From CBDCWQ01 sp965223435 (lineage in GTDB: Bacteria > Myxococcota > Kuafuiibacteriia > Kuafuiibacteriales > Kuafuiibacteriaceae), in assembly GCA_965223435.1 (NCBI GenBank), contig CBDCWQ010000021.1, positions 1-64,000 of the forward strand: a stretch of 64,000 bases of DNA, read 5' to 3'. Under the pieces are notes generated by a model. That model was given only the letters and a program-made list of their open reading frames with translations. It made no database searches and was not told where the DNA came from. The translations under genes and the position numbers were made by a program. This document shows, piece by piece, positions 33,768-42,043 of the stretch. The first letter of the stretch is position 1; each line of letters begins with the position of its first letter.

Positions 33768-34817
33768 GTGACTAGCATCCAAATTGCGGGCCGACCGATT
33801 GGTGATGAACACCCCGTTTATGTCGTCGCCGAGCTCTCCGGGAATCACAACCACGACTACGATCGCGCGGTGGCCCTGGTGCACGCGGCCAAAGACGCCG
33901 GCGCCGATGCTGTGAAGCTACAGACCTACACGCCCGACACCATCACCCTCGATGCCGATACCGAGTATTTCCGGCTCAATTCAGGCACCATGTGGGACGG
34001 GCGTCGTCTTCATGAGCTTTACGGAGAAGCCTACACGCCTTGGGAATGGCAGCCTAAGCTCAAGGCTTTGGCTCAAGAGTTCGGCATGCACTGCTTTTCG
34101 TCTCCATTCGATGAGACCTCCGTCGACTTTCTCGAGGAGATGGCGGTGCCCGCGTACAAAATCGCGTCCTTTGAGCTAGTCGACTTACCCCTGATTCGAA
34201 AAGCGGCCGCGACCAAAAAGCCGATGATCCTTTCTACCGGAATGGCCAGTTTGGCGGAAATTGACGAGGCGGTTCGTACGGCCCGTGATGCGGGCTGTAC
34301 GGAGCTGATTCTGCTCAAAACCAACAGTGCCTATCCCGCGCCCCCAAGTGAAATGAATCTCAGGACCATTCAGCATTTGGGTGAGGCTTTTGGGGTACCG
34401 GTGGGCTTGTCTGACCACACTTTGGGTACCGCGGTTGCCGTTGCTTCGGTTGCCTTGGGCGCACGCTTTATCGAGAAACATCTTTGCCTTTCGCGCAACG
34501 AGCCGGGTCCCGATACGGCGTTTTCTTTGGAGCCCCACGAGTTCAAGGAGATGGTCGATTCGGTGCGGGTTGCCCAGGAAGCCTTGGGTTCGGTGAGCTA
34601 CGCGGTGACCAAAAAGCAGCGCGCGAGTCGGGTCTTCAGGCGTTCACTTTTTATCTCCGAAGACGTGCGGGCCGGTGAAGAGTTGACGGCCGCCAATGTT
34701 CGGGATGTGCGCCCTGGCCACGGTCTTCACACGCGGTATCTGGGGGAGGTCTTAGGACGCCGTGCGGCCCGGGATACCAAAAAAGGTACACCCCTTTCTT
34801 GGGACCTCCTCGCCTAA
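33768..34817 (+). CDS. pseI: Pseudaminic acid synthase (NeuB family with SAF domain)
   Basis: 349 residues from GTG 33768, preceded by a strong ribosome site (GGAGGAG, 33754-33760). NeuB barrel motifs: VYVVAELSGNHNHDYDRAV, GADAVKLQTYTPDTITLD, YKIASFELVDLPLIRK, MILSTGMASLAEIDEAV and LSDHTLGTAVAVASVALGA; PseI-specific EKHLCLSRNEPGPDTAFSL. The C-terminal SAF domain runs from RRSLFISEDVRAGEEL to the end. It condenses phosphoenolpyruvate with 2,4-diacetamido-2,4,6-trideoxy-L-altrose to make pseudaminic acid. Last gene of the plus-strand pse unit; a 147-base inverted repeat follows 6 bases later. Confidence 0.95.
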   Translation: MTSIQIAGRPIGDEHPVYVVAELSGNHNHDYDRAVALVHAAKDAGADAVKLQTYTPDTITLDADTEYFRLNSGTMWDGRRLHELYGEAYTPWEWQPKLKALAQEFGMHCFSSPFDETSVDFLEEMAVPAYKIASFELVDLPLIRKAAATKKPMILSTGMASLAEIDEAVRTARDAGCTELILLKTNSAYPAPPSEMNLRTIQHLGEAFGVPVGLSDHTLGTAVAVASVALGARFIEKHLCLSRNEPGPDTAFSLEPHEFKEMVDSVRVAQEALGSVSYAVTKKQRASRVFRRSLFISEDVRAGEELTAANVRDVRPGHGLHTRYLGEVLGRRAARDTKKGTPLSWDLLA

Positions 34818-34823
34818 GCCAGC

Positions 34824-34970
34824 TAAAACAGGAACGTATAAGTTCGAAGCCAGGTGCTAGGCAAAGCCGGGCCCGAGGAGCCAAGGGAGCGTACACGGAA
34901 GTACGTGAGCCGGCACCACAGGGTCCAATGCCGCATAGTGCCTGGATCCGGACTTATGCGTTTCTGTTTA
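34824..34970. repeat. 147-bp imperfect inverted repeat between convergent pseI and pseG
   Basis: The outer arms (about 34824-34859 and 34936-34970) are inverse complements at about 80 percent by eye, starting TAAAACAGGAACGTATAAGT and ending CTTATGCGTTTCTGTTTA. Inner pairs GGGCCC (34870-34875)/GGGTCC (34921-34926) and the short hairpin CGTAC-ACGGAA-GTACG (34890-34905) continue the fold. The right end contains the stop codon of pseG (34968-34970), and the left end begins just after the pseI stop. It could be a bidirectional terminator, a structured RNA or a miniature inverted-repeat element. Confidence 0.65.
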
Positions 34971-35996
34971 GGGCGCCAACAAGGCGCGGACCACGCGCTG
35001 TGCGCCCTGGCCGTCGACGAGGGCGCGTGCGTTTTCGGACATGGTGCGAAGCTGATGATGGGCGCTGAGGGTCTGCCTCAGGGTTTCCTGAATGTGTGTG
35101 GCTTGAATATCTTCGTGCCAGCCCAGGTTGATGGCGCTTCCGGCGCGTTCAAGGCCCTCGCAGATGGGAACCTGGTTCTCGGCGATGGCAATCAAAAGCG
35201 CCGGGATGCCGAAGTAGCTCAGCTCCCAAGCGGTGCTGCCTCCAGCGGCGATGGCGATGTCGGTCTCTTGCATCACTGACGCCATATCCCGAATGTTGGA
35301 AAGGGCCGCGACCTCGGGCCCTTTGAAGGTCCTCATCAGCATGTCTCGATTCGGGTTTGCGCCGCCCACGATCAATTTCGCAGAAATCTTCACGCCGTCC
35401 TTGGCAAGAGCCTCGATGGCATGTCCGGCACGCACGCTCAGATTGGGTTCGTCAGACCCGCCTAGGGTAACCAGGAGGGCACACGCGGGGACCTCGCGGC
35501 TTCGCACCCGATGCTGGCGAAATTCCTCCCGGAGGAGGGCGTACTTGGGGCCGAGGAGCATGGTTCCGACCTGGCCCTGGTGTGCATAGGCTTGGGCGTT
35601 GGCGGATATGTTTTGGTTCAACAGCAAATCGGCCGCGTAGTGTTCGTTGTGCGCGTAGTCGTCGACCACCATGATCTTGAGACCCTGGCGGACTAGGGCT
35701 TCTTGGTACTGTCCGTCAAAGTGGTACCCGTCGACGACCAGGTGCGTGCTTCCTTGCTGCTTTGTGGTCGTTTGGGTGAACGCCGCGTCGGCGATGGAGC
35801 CGGCGTCCTCCCGAAGATCGATGACCGCAAAGCCGCTTTGGCCCAGTCTTTGGCGGAGAAGGTCCGGTAGGGAGGCAGAAATAAAGCTGACCCTGTCGCC
35901 GCCCTCCTTGAGCCAGGCCTGCCCGAGCGCGATCATGCGCATCAGGTGTCCGGTACCGGTTTGAATACTGGCATCTGCGCGAATTGTAAGATGCAT
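34968..35996 (-). CDS. pseG: PseG-type UDP-2,4-diacetamido-2,4,6-trideoxy-L-altropyranose hydrolase
   Basis: 342 residues from ATG 35996 (MHLTIRADASIQTGTGHLMR), the family's usual start with the GxGHxxR nucleotide-sugar loop; a longer frame to 36224 would add 76 unrelated residues. GT-B-like motifs: MVVDDYAHNEHYAADLLLNQN, LLVTLGGSDEPNLS, IAAGGSTAWELSYFGIPALL. It removes UDP before PseI acts. Unlike some species it is not fused to the PseH acetyltransferase, and no PseH gene is visible. It is convergent with the rest of the pathway, and its stop codon lies inside the 147-bp inverted repeat. Confidence 0.92.
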   Translation of the reverse strand: MHLTIRADASIQTGTGHLMRMIALGQAWLKEGGDRVSFISASLPDLLRQRLGQSGFAVIDLREDAGSIADAAFTQTTTKQQGSTHLVVDGYHFDGQYQEALVRQGLKIMVVDDYAHNEHYAADLLLNQNISANAQAYAHQGQVGTMLLGPKYALLREEFRQHRVRSREVPACALLVTLGGSDEPNLSVRAGHAIEALAKDGVKISAKLIVGGANPNRDMLMRTFKGPEVAALSNIRDMASVMQETDIAIAAGGSTAWELSYFGIPALLIAIAENQVPICEGLERAGSAINLGWHEDIQATHIQETLRQTLSAHHQLRTMSENARALVDGQGAQRVVRALLAP

Positions 35997-36098
35997 TGGC
36001 CTTGGCTTGCCCCTCGACCCAACCCATAGATAAGGCTCGACCGTTTGTCGACCCAAGACGCCGCACGCCCAGTCAACTCTTGCTCCCAAAAGGGCCCT

Positions 36099-38153
36099 AT
36101 GATTGGGTCGCGGGCCATGACCACCCGCTCTCTTGACGGAGTCGACATCGATCTGGACCGCCTTCAAAGTCGAATCAAGAAGATGAGTGTGTGTTTCGGG
36201 AGCCCGCCTGGTCCTGGCCAACACGAGAAGGTCCTTGTTTTACCCCCGTGGCACGATTTAGCGAGTGGCTTTGAGGCCTTAAGGCCAGAGCTGGAGGGCA
36301 AAATGCCGGTTCGCTTTGTGGGGCATGGCGCGAGTCTTCCCCACGCTTGGCCGGCTTGGATCCAGGAGGCCGAATGCCTGACGGTCACGGAATTGGGTGC
36401 TTACGCGCTTAAGTCTCGGGCCCAAACCCTGATGCCCGCGCATGAGCAGCTTCGAAAATGGTTGGACGATTGTTTTGGCGAGCTTGCTCCGGGGGTCATG
36501 GCAAGCCAGGCGCTGGTGAATTTTGCGGTCATTCGGATTTTTCGCTGGTGGTACGACGGATCCTTGTTTGGTCTTGGACTCTGCGCCATTCACGGCCACG
36601 ATGATCTCATATACTTGGGCAAGGGACCGCCGTCGTTGGCGCCAGGGGCAAGGCCGCGCGCGCCGAAGCGATCCTCGTGGGCGACGAGACTGGTGGGGCT
36701 GAGTGCGCTGGGGTTCGCGGCCACCGTCGCGGACCGAACGCGAAGCTACGTTCGCAGTATTCCGGCACGGCGGAGAATCAAAAGCTTTGGGCACGGAGCT
36801 TCGAAGCCCAGTCAGTGGGTTGCCCTGTATCCGAGCTGGCACCGGATGAACGCCCACCTGATCCAGGCGTTTGCCGAGCCCCTGCTCAAAAAGGGCGAAA
36901 AGCTCGGATTCCTCTTCTATTCAGATCTCGCATCTTCCGACGCTTCACTTTTGAAACTGGTTCGAGCGCGAGCCCAAGATTTGTGGCCGGGTCTCGGGTC
37001 TTTGTCCGAGGTTTTGAGTGAATGTCGGGTCGACCAGATCGAGGGGCCGGATTCCTTTGCCGATTTTGTGAAAGACATGGTTATGGCTGGAGCTTGCACA
37101 TACCGTGGCGTGCGAAACCTGCTTCACCAGGGGCCGCTTTTGCTCGAGGGTGGCTACTGCGTGGACCTTCGAAACGCACTTGAGGACCTTGTGCGGTTGG
37201 CCACGATCGATGTTGCGCGAGGGGTTTCGGGTGCGCGGGCGGCAGGCAGGGTCGCTGAACGCTGTAACCTCAAGGCCAGCCCAGTGGTTTTTTCAAGCGC
37301 GAGTAGCCCTGGTTCCGCGGCAGCTTCCGTTGTCTTTGAAGACCGAGGCGCGGTTACGGTAGAGTGCGCCCACGGTTTTGCGGTCGACTATACGGAGACG
37401 CCAGCGCAACTGACTTGTCTTTGGTCAAACAATGAAGTGCAAGACCGGACCGGGCTGGACCGAGGTTCGGTCATTGGGGCCGCGCCGGGTGCTGTGTGCT
37501 CAAAACCTTTGGCGAGCCCGCCAACAAAGTTGTTGCTTCTAACCAACTATGTTCACCGGGATTATGCGCGCAACGGCCAAGATCCTCTTCGGATTTTCCA
37601 AAAAGAAGCCATTGAGGCCATAAGACTGGTTCATTTGAGGTTTCCTGAGCTTGAGATTCGGTGGCGGCCGCATCCTTCGGATGTGCCTAAATCTGTTGAT
37701 GAGGATGCCCGCGTGATTCCTTCGATGCAGGTTTCTCGGGGTGGGCCGTTGGCAGCGGACCTTGACTGGTGTGATGTGCTTGTCTCCAGTTTTTCAACTT
37801 CGGTGATCGAAGCCCTGAAATCGGGATCTCCAACTTTTGTTCATTTGATGCCTGACTTGCTGGATACGGTGTTGAGCTCCTTCGTTGATCCTTCTCGGGT
37901 CTTTTTCCGGGCCTCTGAGTTGCAGCCCAAGCTTGAGGCTTTTTTTCAAGTTGCAGAGCGGAGCACTGAGGAAGCACTCCGTCCCGAACGACGCGCCCTC
38001 GAGATTCTTCTTGGCTCGGGCCCTGTCCAGCGTGCGTGGGAAACTGTGCCCCGCGCCGTAGAGCAGATTCGGAAGGGCGACCTGAAGATTATTGCGCTTG
38101 AAGATCAGGGAAGCACAAGTGGCTATGGGTTTGCCCAGCCTCATCCGATCTGA
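36099..38153 (+). CDS. Large GT-B-like protein, candidate nonulosonic-acid glycosyltransferase
   Basis: About 684 residues from ATG 36099 (alternatives TTG 36045 and ATG 36117). The C-terminal half resembles capsule/CDP-glycerol-type or sialyl-type GT-B transferases: LTNYVHRDYARNGQDPLRIF, IRWRPHPSDVP, DWCDVLVSSFSTSVIEAL and PTFVHLMPDLLDTV. The N-terminal half, with paired WHD/WYDG segments and a His-rich NFAVIRIFRWWYDG, matches no family I know. It is divergent from pseG by about 100 bases and upstream of a DUF218 gene. I infer use of CMP-pseudaminic acid from this position; sequence shows only a probable glycosyltransferase fold. No membrane segment or signal peptide is obvious. Confidence 0.55.
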   Translation: MIGSRAMTTRSLDGVDIDLDRLQSRIKKMSVCFGSPPGPGQHEKVLVLPPWHDLASGFEALRPELEGKMPVRFVGHGASLPHAWPAWIQEAECLTVTELGAYALKSRAQTLMPAHEQLRKWLDDCFGELAPGVMASQALVNFAVIRIFRWWYDGSLFGLGLCAIHGHDDLIYLGKGPPSLAPGARPRAPKRSSWATRLVGLSALGFAATVADRTRSYVRSIPARRRIKSFGHGASKPSQWVALYPSWHRMNAHLIQAFAEPLLKKGEKLGFLFYSDLASSDASLLKLVRARAQDLWPGLGSLSEVLSECRVDQIEGPDSFADFVKDMVMAGACTYRGVRNLLHQGPLLLEGGYCVDLRNALEDLVRLATIDVARGVSGARAAGRVAERCNLKASPVVFSSASSPGSAAASVVFEDRGAVTVECAHGFAVDYTETPAQLTCLWSNNEVQDRTGLDRGSVIGAAPGAVCSKPLASPPTKLLLLTNYVHRDYARNGQDPLRIFQKEAIEAIRLVHLRFPELEIRWRPHPSDVPKSVDEDARVIPSMQVSRGGPLAADLDWCDVLVSSFSTSVIEALKSGSPTFVHLMPDLLDTVLSSFVDPSRVFFRASELQPKLEAFFQVAERSTEEALRPERRALEILLGSGPVQRAWETVPRAVEQIRKGDLKIIALEDQGSTSGYGFAQPHPI

Positions 38154-38164
38154 CGCTGCTGCAT

Positions 38165-38743
38165 ATGGCTTCTAAACCCAAGTCGATGGCCCTGCACGGC
38201 GGTACGGCCCTCTTGGTTCTTGTTCTGGGTTGGGACGTGTACCACGTCTACTCGATTCCCTCTCGGCTTGTAGGGCCTGCGAACTGGAGGGCAGATGTCG
38301 CCTTGGTTCCGAGTGGGGACCCCAACAATCAACGGACGCTTCGCGCCATCCGTCTTTTCGAGGAAGGAATCGTGGGTCGGTTGCTGGTGAGTGGCGCTGG
38401 CTTTGGCGGTGATTCCGCGGAAATCTTGTCACACTTTGCGGTTGAGCAAGGTGTCCCTCGGAATTTGATCATCGTCGAACCGTTGGCCACATCGACGTGG
38501 GGCAATATGGTTGAGTCTCGGCGTTTGTTGCGCCACCAGTCATTCGAGCGTTTGCTCGTTGTCACCTCGGCCAGCCATGCGCGCCGCGCTGGACTTGTGG
38601 CAGAGCGTGTCTTCGGTGATCTGGACGTGAAAGTCCTTCCGGTCCACGGTTCGAGAAAGCTCAGCGTGTTTGGTCGATTGAATGAAATTGCCAAGTTATA
38701 CTGCTATTCCTTGTTGAGCCGCATCCCCTGGAGCTGGCGCTGA
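38165..38743 (+). CDS. DUF218 (YdcF/SanA/ElyC-like) envelope protein
   Basis: 192 residues with one N-terminal hydrophobic anchor (MALHGGTALLVLVLGWDV). The DUF218 core is clear: ADVALVPSGDPNNQRTLRAI, RLFEEGIVGRLLVSGAGF, PRNLIIVEPLATSTWGNMVE and LLVVTSASHARRAGLVAERV. Related proteins (SanA, ElyC) affect envelope integrity and lipid-carrier use for surface glycans; the activity is not known for this member. Only 11 bases follow the glycosyltransferase stop, so the two are likely co-transcribed. It would sit in the inner membrane with the domain facing the periplasm. Confidence 0.8.
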   Translation: MASKPKSMALHGGTALLVLVLGWDVYHVYSIPSRLVGPANWRADVALVPSGDPNNQRTLRAIRLFEEGIVGRLLVSGAGFGGDSAEILSHFAVEQGVPRNLIIVEPLATSTWGNMVESRRLLRHQSFERLLVVTSASHARRAGLVAERVFGDLDVKVLPVHGSRKLSVFGRLNEIAKLYCYSLLSRIPWSWR

Positions 38744-38947
38744 GGCTGATCAGGTCGTGCTTGCTTAGCTGCGTCCCTTGCGTTCAAAGCTCTTGTGATC
38801 TTGGCGCAGCTCGTCTTACACTTGGTGCGTACACAGAGGACTCCTCGCACAATCGCGCCGTTTGCCTTGTCGACAATAGATTCAAAAGACGAGGTAGTTT
38901 CGGATCGCCGATGTCAGTCTAGTTTCCAGGTATGGTCTGGAAGTACC

Positions 38948-40852
38948 ATGAAGTGCATGAATCCGGACGATATGTTGTTTGGGCAAATTGCGTTGCATTT
39001 GAAGCTTATGTCTAGAGCGCAATTGTCCAAGGTGATCGCGCTTCAGCAGCAGCAACAGGCCCCAAAAGCGATTGGGGCTGTATGCGTGGAGCTAGGATAC
39101 CTGAGCGACGACAAGGTTCAGCTTGTCCTTAGGCACCAGGCGGCGGTGAAAAAAAAGAGATCGGCATCTGGTTCCGCCTTGACAGGCGGAGCTTCCCCTC
39201 AACCGGCGGGAGTACGAGGCGCTGGTGTGCAGCCGACTCGGCCCTCGGAACCTGCTGGACGAGATTCTAGCGCTGCCTCCGTGGTGCGAGGCGCTCCGGT
39301 TGGTGCACCACCTCGCGCGCATGGCTCCACGCACGGAAACCCAGTGACGCCGCCTCGAGCGAGTTCTCATGCTGCTTCTCAGGCGGCAGTCAGCGGGAGT
39401 CCCGCTGCTGTGTCTGCGCCTTTGCATTCTGCCCAAGGTGGTGGCTCCATGCCGGCACCTATGGTTCATGGTGGTGGTGGGCCTTCGGCCCAGATTCAAG
39501 GTGCTCCGATGTCATCCCAGGTTGCACCTCCTCCTGCCGTTGTTCCCCCACCCTCCGCTCCGGCCCCGACCGAGGAGCCGGAGGAAGCTCGGTCGGTGCT
39601 TGCGTCCTATCCAAGGACAACCGGTCCTCTCACACCGGAGCCCGGTTTGGTCAAGATCTTAGAAGAGGCACGACAACGCGCATGCTCCGACGTTCACGTG
39701 ATGGCGCAACGCCCACTGTCTTTTAGGAAAGAGGGCAAGTTGACCCAAGAGGGCGAGCCGATGGACCCCGATACGGTAGAAAGGATGGTCCTTTCGGTGA
39801 TGACCGATCCGCGTCGGCAACAGCTCGAACAAGAAGGTTACGCTGATTTTACGGTCGAACTCGATCATCTGGGAAGATTTCGCGCAAACGTGGGCAGGCA
39901 GTCTACCGGACTAAAAGGCTGCTTTAGACTCATCATGTCCGAAATACCAGAACTTGCGGCTCTTGGACTGCCCTCTGAGCTGGAAAGAGTGGCTCAATAC
40001 CATCAAGGTTTGGCGGTGGTGGCCGGACCCAACGGGCAAGGCAAAACGACCACGCTTGCGGCGCTGGTTAATATTATCAACAATTCTCGGCCGTACCACA
40101 TCATTACGGTCGAGGACCCCGTTGAGGTTACGTACCCTATTTCGAAGGCTGTCATGAGCCAGCGTGAAGTGATGACCCACACGAAATCATTTCATCGCGC
40201 GCTGAAGGGTGCACTTCGTGAAGATCCAGACGTGATTGTGATCGGTGAGCTTCGTGACGCGGAGACCGTTGAGATTGCGCTTGAAGCTGCCGAGACCGGG
40301 CATTTGGTTGTCGCTACAATGAGCACGCGATCCGGGGCGAAGACCATTGATCGGCTCATCGATATGTTCCCGCCCGACCGACAGGCTCCGGTACGAAGCA
40401 CACTCGCCGGGGCCCTGAAAATGATCATCAGTCAGCGATTGGTTCCAAGCAAGGAAGACCGAATGGTTCCGGTCATCGAGATGCTGACGGGCAATATCCA
40501 GCTTTGGAATCTTATTCGAGACCAAAAACTGATCCAGTTGCCCAGTCTGATGCAGCGAGGCCTCTCTCTCGGCATGATCCGGGTTGATGATTCGCTCAAG
40601 AAGCTTGTGCTCGAAGGGATCATTACGGAAGAAGTTGCATTCGAATATGCAGAAGACGTGCGGCAGCTCAAACAGGAGCTCCGTGTTGCCGCAGGGCCTG
40701 CGCCTCAAGCGATGGCCGGGCCTCCTCCGCAACGGGGCAACTCGGGAACCGATGCGGCCCGTTTCGCAGTCGCTGCGGCAAGTTCGAAAAGAGTGCCCGA
40801 AAAACGAGATATCAGTTCTAGATTGGGTGGCTTCCTCAGAAAGAGAAAATAG
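38948..40852 (+). CDS. PilT-family ATPase with N-terminal extension and altered His box
   Basis: 634 residues from ATG 38948. Residues about 1-60 resemble the N-terminal domain of GspE/PilB-like proteins (MLFGQIALHLKLMSRAQLSK). A Pro/Ala/Gly/Ser-rich linker of about 150 residues follows. The PilT-like ATPase covers about 225-580: Walker A GPNGQGKTTTLAALVN (about 360), Asp box ITVEDPVEV and Walker B VIVIGELRDAETV. The PilT His box (ATxHTNSAxxTIDR) reads ATMSTRSGAKTIDR, so the His is replaced. Ends in a basic tail. Pilus motor function is possible but a regulatory or partner role to the adjacent PilT is suggested by the changes. The next gene begins two bases after its stop. Confidence 0.82.
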   Translation: MKCMNPDDMLFGQIALHLKLMSRAQLSKVIALQQQQQAPKAIGAVCVELGYLSDDKVQLVLRHQAAVKKKRSASGSALTGGASPQPAGVRGAGVQPTRPSEPAGRDSSAASVVRGAPVGAPPRAHGSTHGNPVTPPRASSHAASQAAVSGSPAAVSAPLHSAQGGGSMPAPMVHGGGGPSAQIQGAPMSSQVAPPPAVVPPPSAPAPTEEPEEARSVLASYPRTTGPLTPEPGLVKILEEARQRACSDVHVMAQRPLSFRKEGKLTQEGEPMDPDTVERMVLSVMTDPRRQQLEQEGYADFTVELDHLGRFRANVGRQSTGLKGCFRLIMSEIPELAALGLPSELERVAQYHQGLAVVAGPNGQGKTTTLAALVNIINNSRPYHIITVEDPVEVTYPISKAVMSQREVMTHTKSFHRALKGALREDPDVIVIGELRDAETVEIALEAAETGHLVVATMSTRSGAKTIDRLIDMFPPDRQAPVRSTLAGALKMIISQRLVPSKEDRMVPVIEMLTGNIQLWNLIRDQKLIQLPSLMQRGLSLGMIRVDDSLKKLVLEGIITEEVAFEYAEDVRQLKQELRVAAGPAPQAMAGPPPQRGNSGTDAARFAVAAASSKRVPEKRDISSRLGGFLRKRK

Positions 40853-40854
40853 AT

Positions 40855-41979
40855 ATGGCACAAATAGATCGCTTTTTTGACGCACTTCTGGAGGAAGGTG
40901 CCTCTGACCTTCATATTTCTCCAGGGTACCCTCCTATGATGCGCTCCAAAGGAGACTTGGTGCCGCTGCCGGGTTTGGATGTGCTGCACAAGGAGGCTAT
41001 TCCACCCATCTTGTACGAGATTCTAAACGACACCGAGCGGACCACCTTCGACCGGGAACACGATTTAGACTTTGCTTACTCGTTTGGAACCAAAGCCCGG
41101 TTTAGAGGGAACTACTTGACCAAAACAACGGGCATTGGTGCGGTCTTCAGGACCATTCCCACCAAGATATTGACTCTAGAGCAGCTCAATTTGCCCGAGG
41201 CGGTTCGGTCTTTGTCTGAGCGTAAGTTGGGCATGATCTTGGTCACGGGCCCGACCGGAAGCGGAAAGAGCACCACGCTGGCAGCGATGATCGATTACAT
41301 CAACAAGACGCGCCACGGGCACATTCTTACGATTGAGGATCCGGTGGAATTTGTTCACAAACCCCAACGGTGTCAGATCACCCACCGCGAAGTGGGTCGA
41401 GATGTCCGGAGTTTTTACGACGCCATTCGCAGTGCCGGCCGAGAAAACGCTGACGTTGTTTTGGTCGGTGAGCTTCGTGGTGCTGAAACCATGGGTTTGG
41501 CGCTGCAGATGGCGGGTTCTGGGGTGTTGGTTTTTGCGACCATTCACACCAATTCAGCGGCCGCAACCATCGACCGGTTTGTGAACGCGTTTCCGCCCAA
41601 ACAACAAGCGGCCACGCGTGGCATGCTTGGCGAGAACCTCTCAGGAGTGGTTTCTCAGCAATTGTTGAAACGGGCCGATGGAAAGGGACGAATCGCGGCG
41701 CAGGAAATTCTAGTGTGTACGACAGCCGTGGGCTCTATCATTCGAGAGTCGAAGACGACCATGATACCCAGCGTGATCCAAAGTGGAAAGAAGGAAGGCA
41801 TGCAAACCATGGATGGGGTCCTCGAGAAGTACATGAAAGAGGGTCTCGTCAATCCGCTGGATGCGTTCGAAAAGTCCTCAGACAAAGAAAGCTTCAAAAA
41901 GCTTCCGGCGGTGGCCCAAGCGCTTAGAGAAGAAGCGGCCCAAGAGGAAGCCGCTACTGCCGAGGCGTCACCCAACTGA
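40855..41979 (+). CDS. PilT-family twitching motility/retraction ATPase
   Basis: 374 residues, typical PilT length. Seen: N-terminal PAS-like domain start SDLHISPGYPPMMRSKGDLV, Walker A VTGPTGSGKSTTLAAMI (about 128-144), Asp box ILTIEDPVEFVH, Walker B ADVVLVGELRGAETMGLAL (GELRG instead of GE(M/L)RD) and intact His box FATIHTNSAAATIDRFVNAF. The AIRLIRE pilus-retraction motif near the C-terminus is not clear; the region reads VGSIIRESKTTMIPSVIQSG, which resembles it. It powers type IV pilus disassembly at the inner membrane in family members. It forms an operon with the preceding PilT-like gene; no pilin or pilus assembly genes are nearby. Confidence 0.9.
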   Translation: MAQIDRFFDALLEEGASDLHISPGYPPMMRSKGDLVPLPGLDVLHKEAIPPILYEILNDTERTTFDREHDLDFAYSFGTKARFRGNYLTKTTGIGAVFRTIPTKILTLEQLNLPEAVRSLSERKLGMILVTGPTGSGKSTTLAAMIDYINKTRHGHILTIEDPVEFVHKPQRCQITHREVGRDVRSFYDAIRSAGRENADVVLVGELRGAETMGLALQMAGSGVLVFATIHTNSAAATIDRFVNAFPPKQQAATRGMLGENLSGVVSQQLLKRADGKGRIAAQEILVCTTAVGSIIRESKTTMIPSVIQSGKKEGMQTMDGVLEKYMKEGLVNPLDAFEKSSDKESFKKLPAVAQALREEAAQEEAATAEASPN

Positions 41980-41989
41980 TCCCTTGGCT

Positions 41990-42043
41990 TACCTTGATCG
42001 CATGCGCGTCGGCTGCCTGTGCGCGTAAGGTACGACCGTTTTT
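41990..42043. terminator. Terminator-like hairpin between convergent pilT and FHA-Lon genes
   Basis: TACCTT (41990-41995) and AAGGTA (42027-42032) pair around a GC-rich core, followed on the plus strand by CGACCG and TTTTT (42039-42043). The T-run ends next to the stop codon of the minus-strand gene. Confidence 0.4.

Noticed and set aside
34824..34970. Integron attC-like site
   Set aside because: The ends resemble attC only loosely: the right core reads GTTTAGG, not GTTRRRY, there is a single copy, and the flanking pse genes are not cassette-like.
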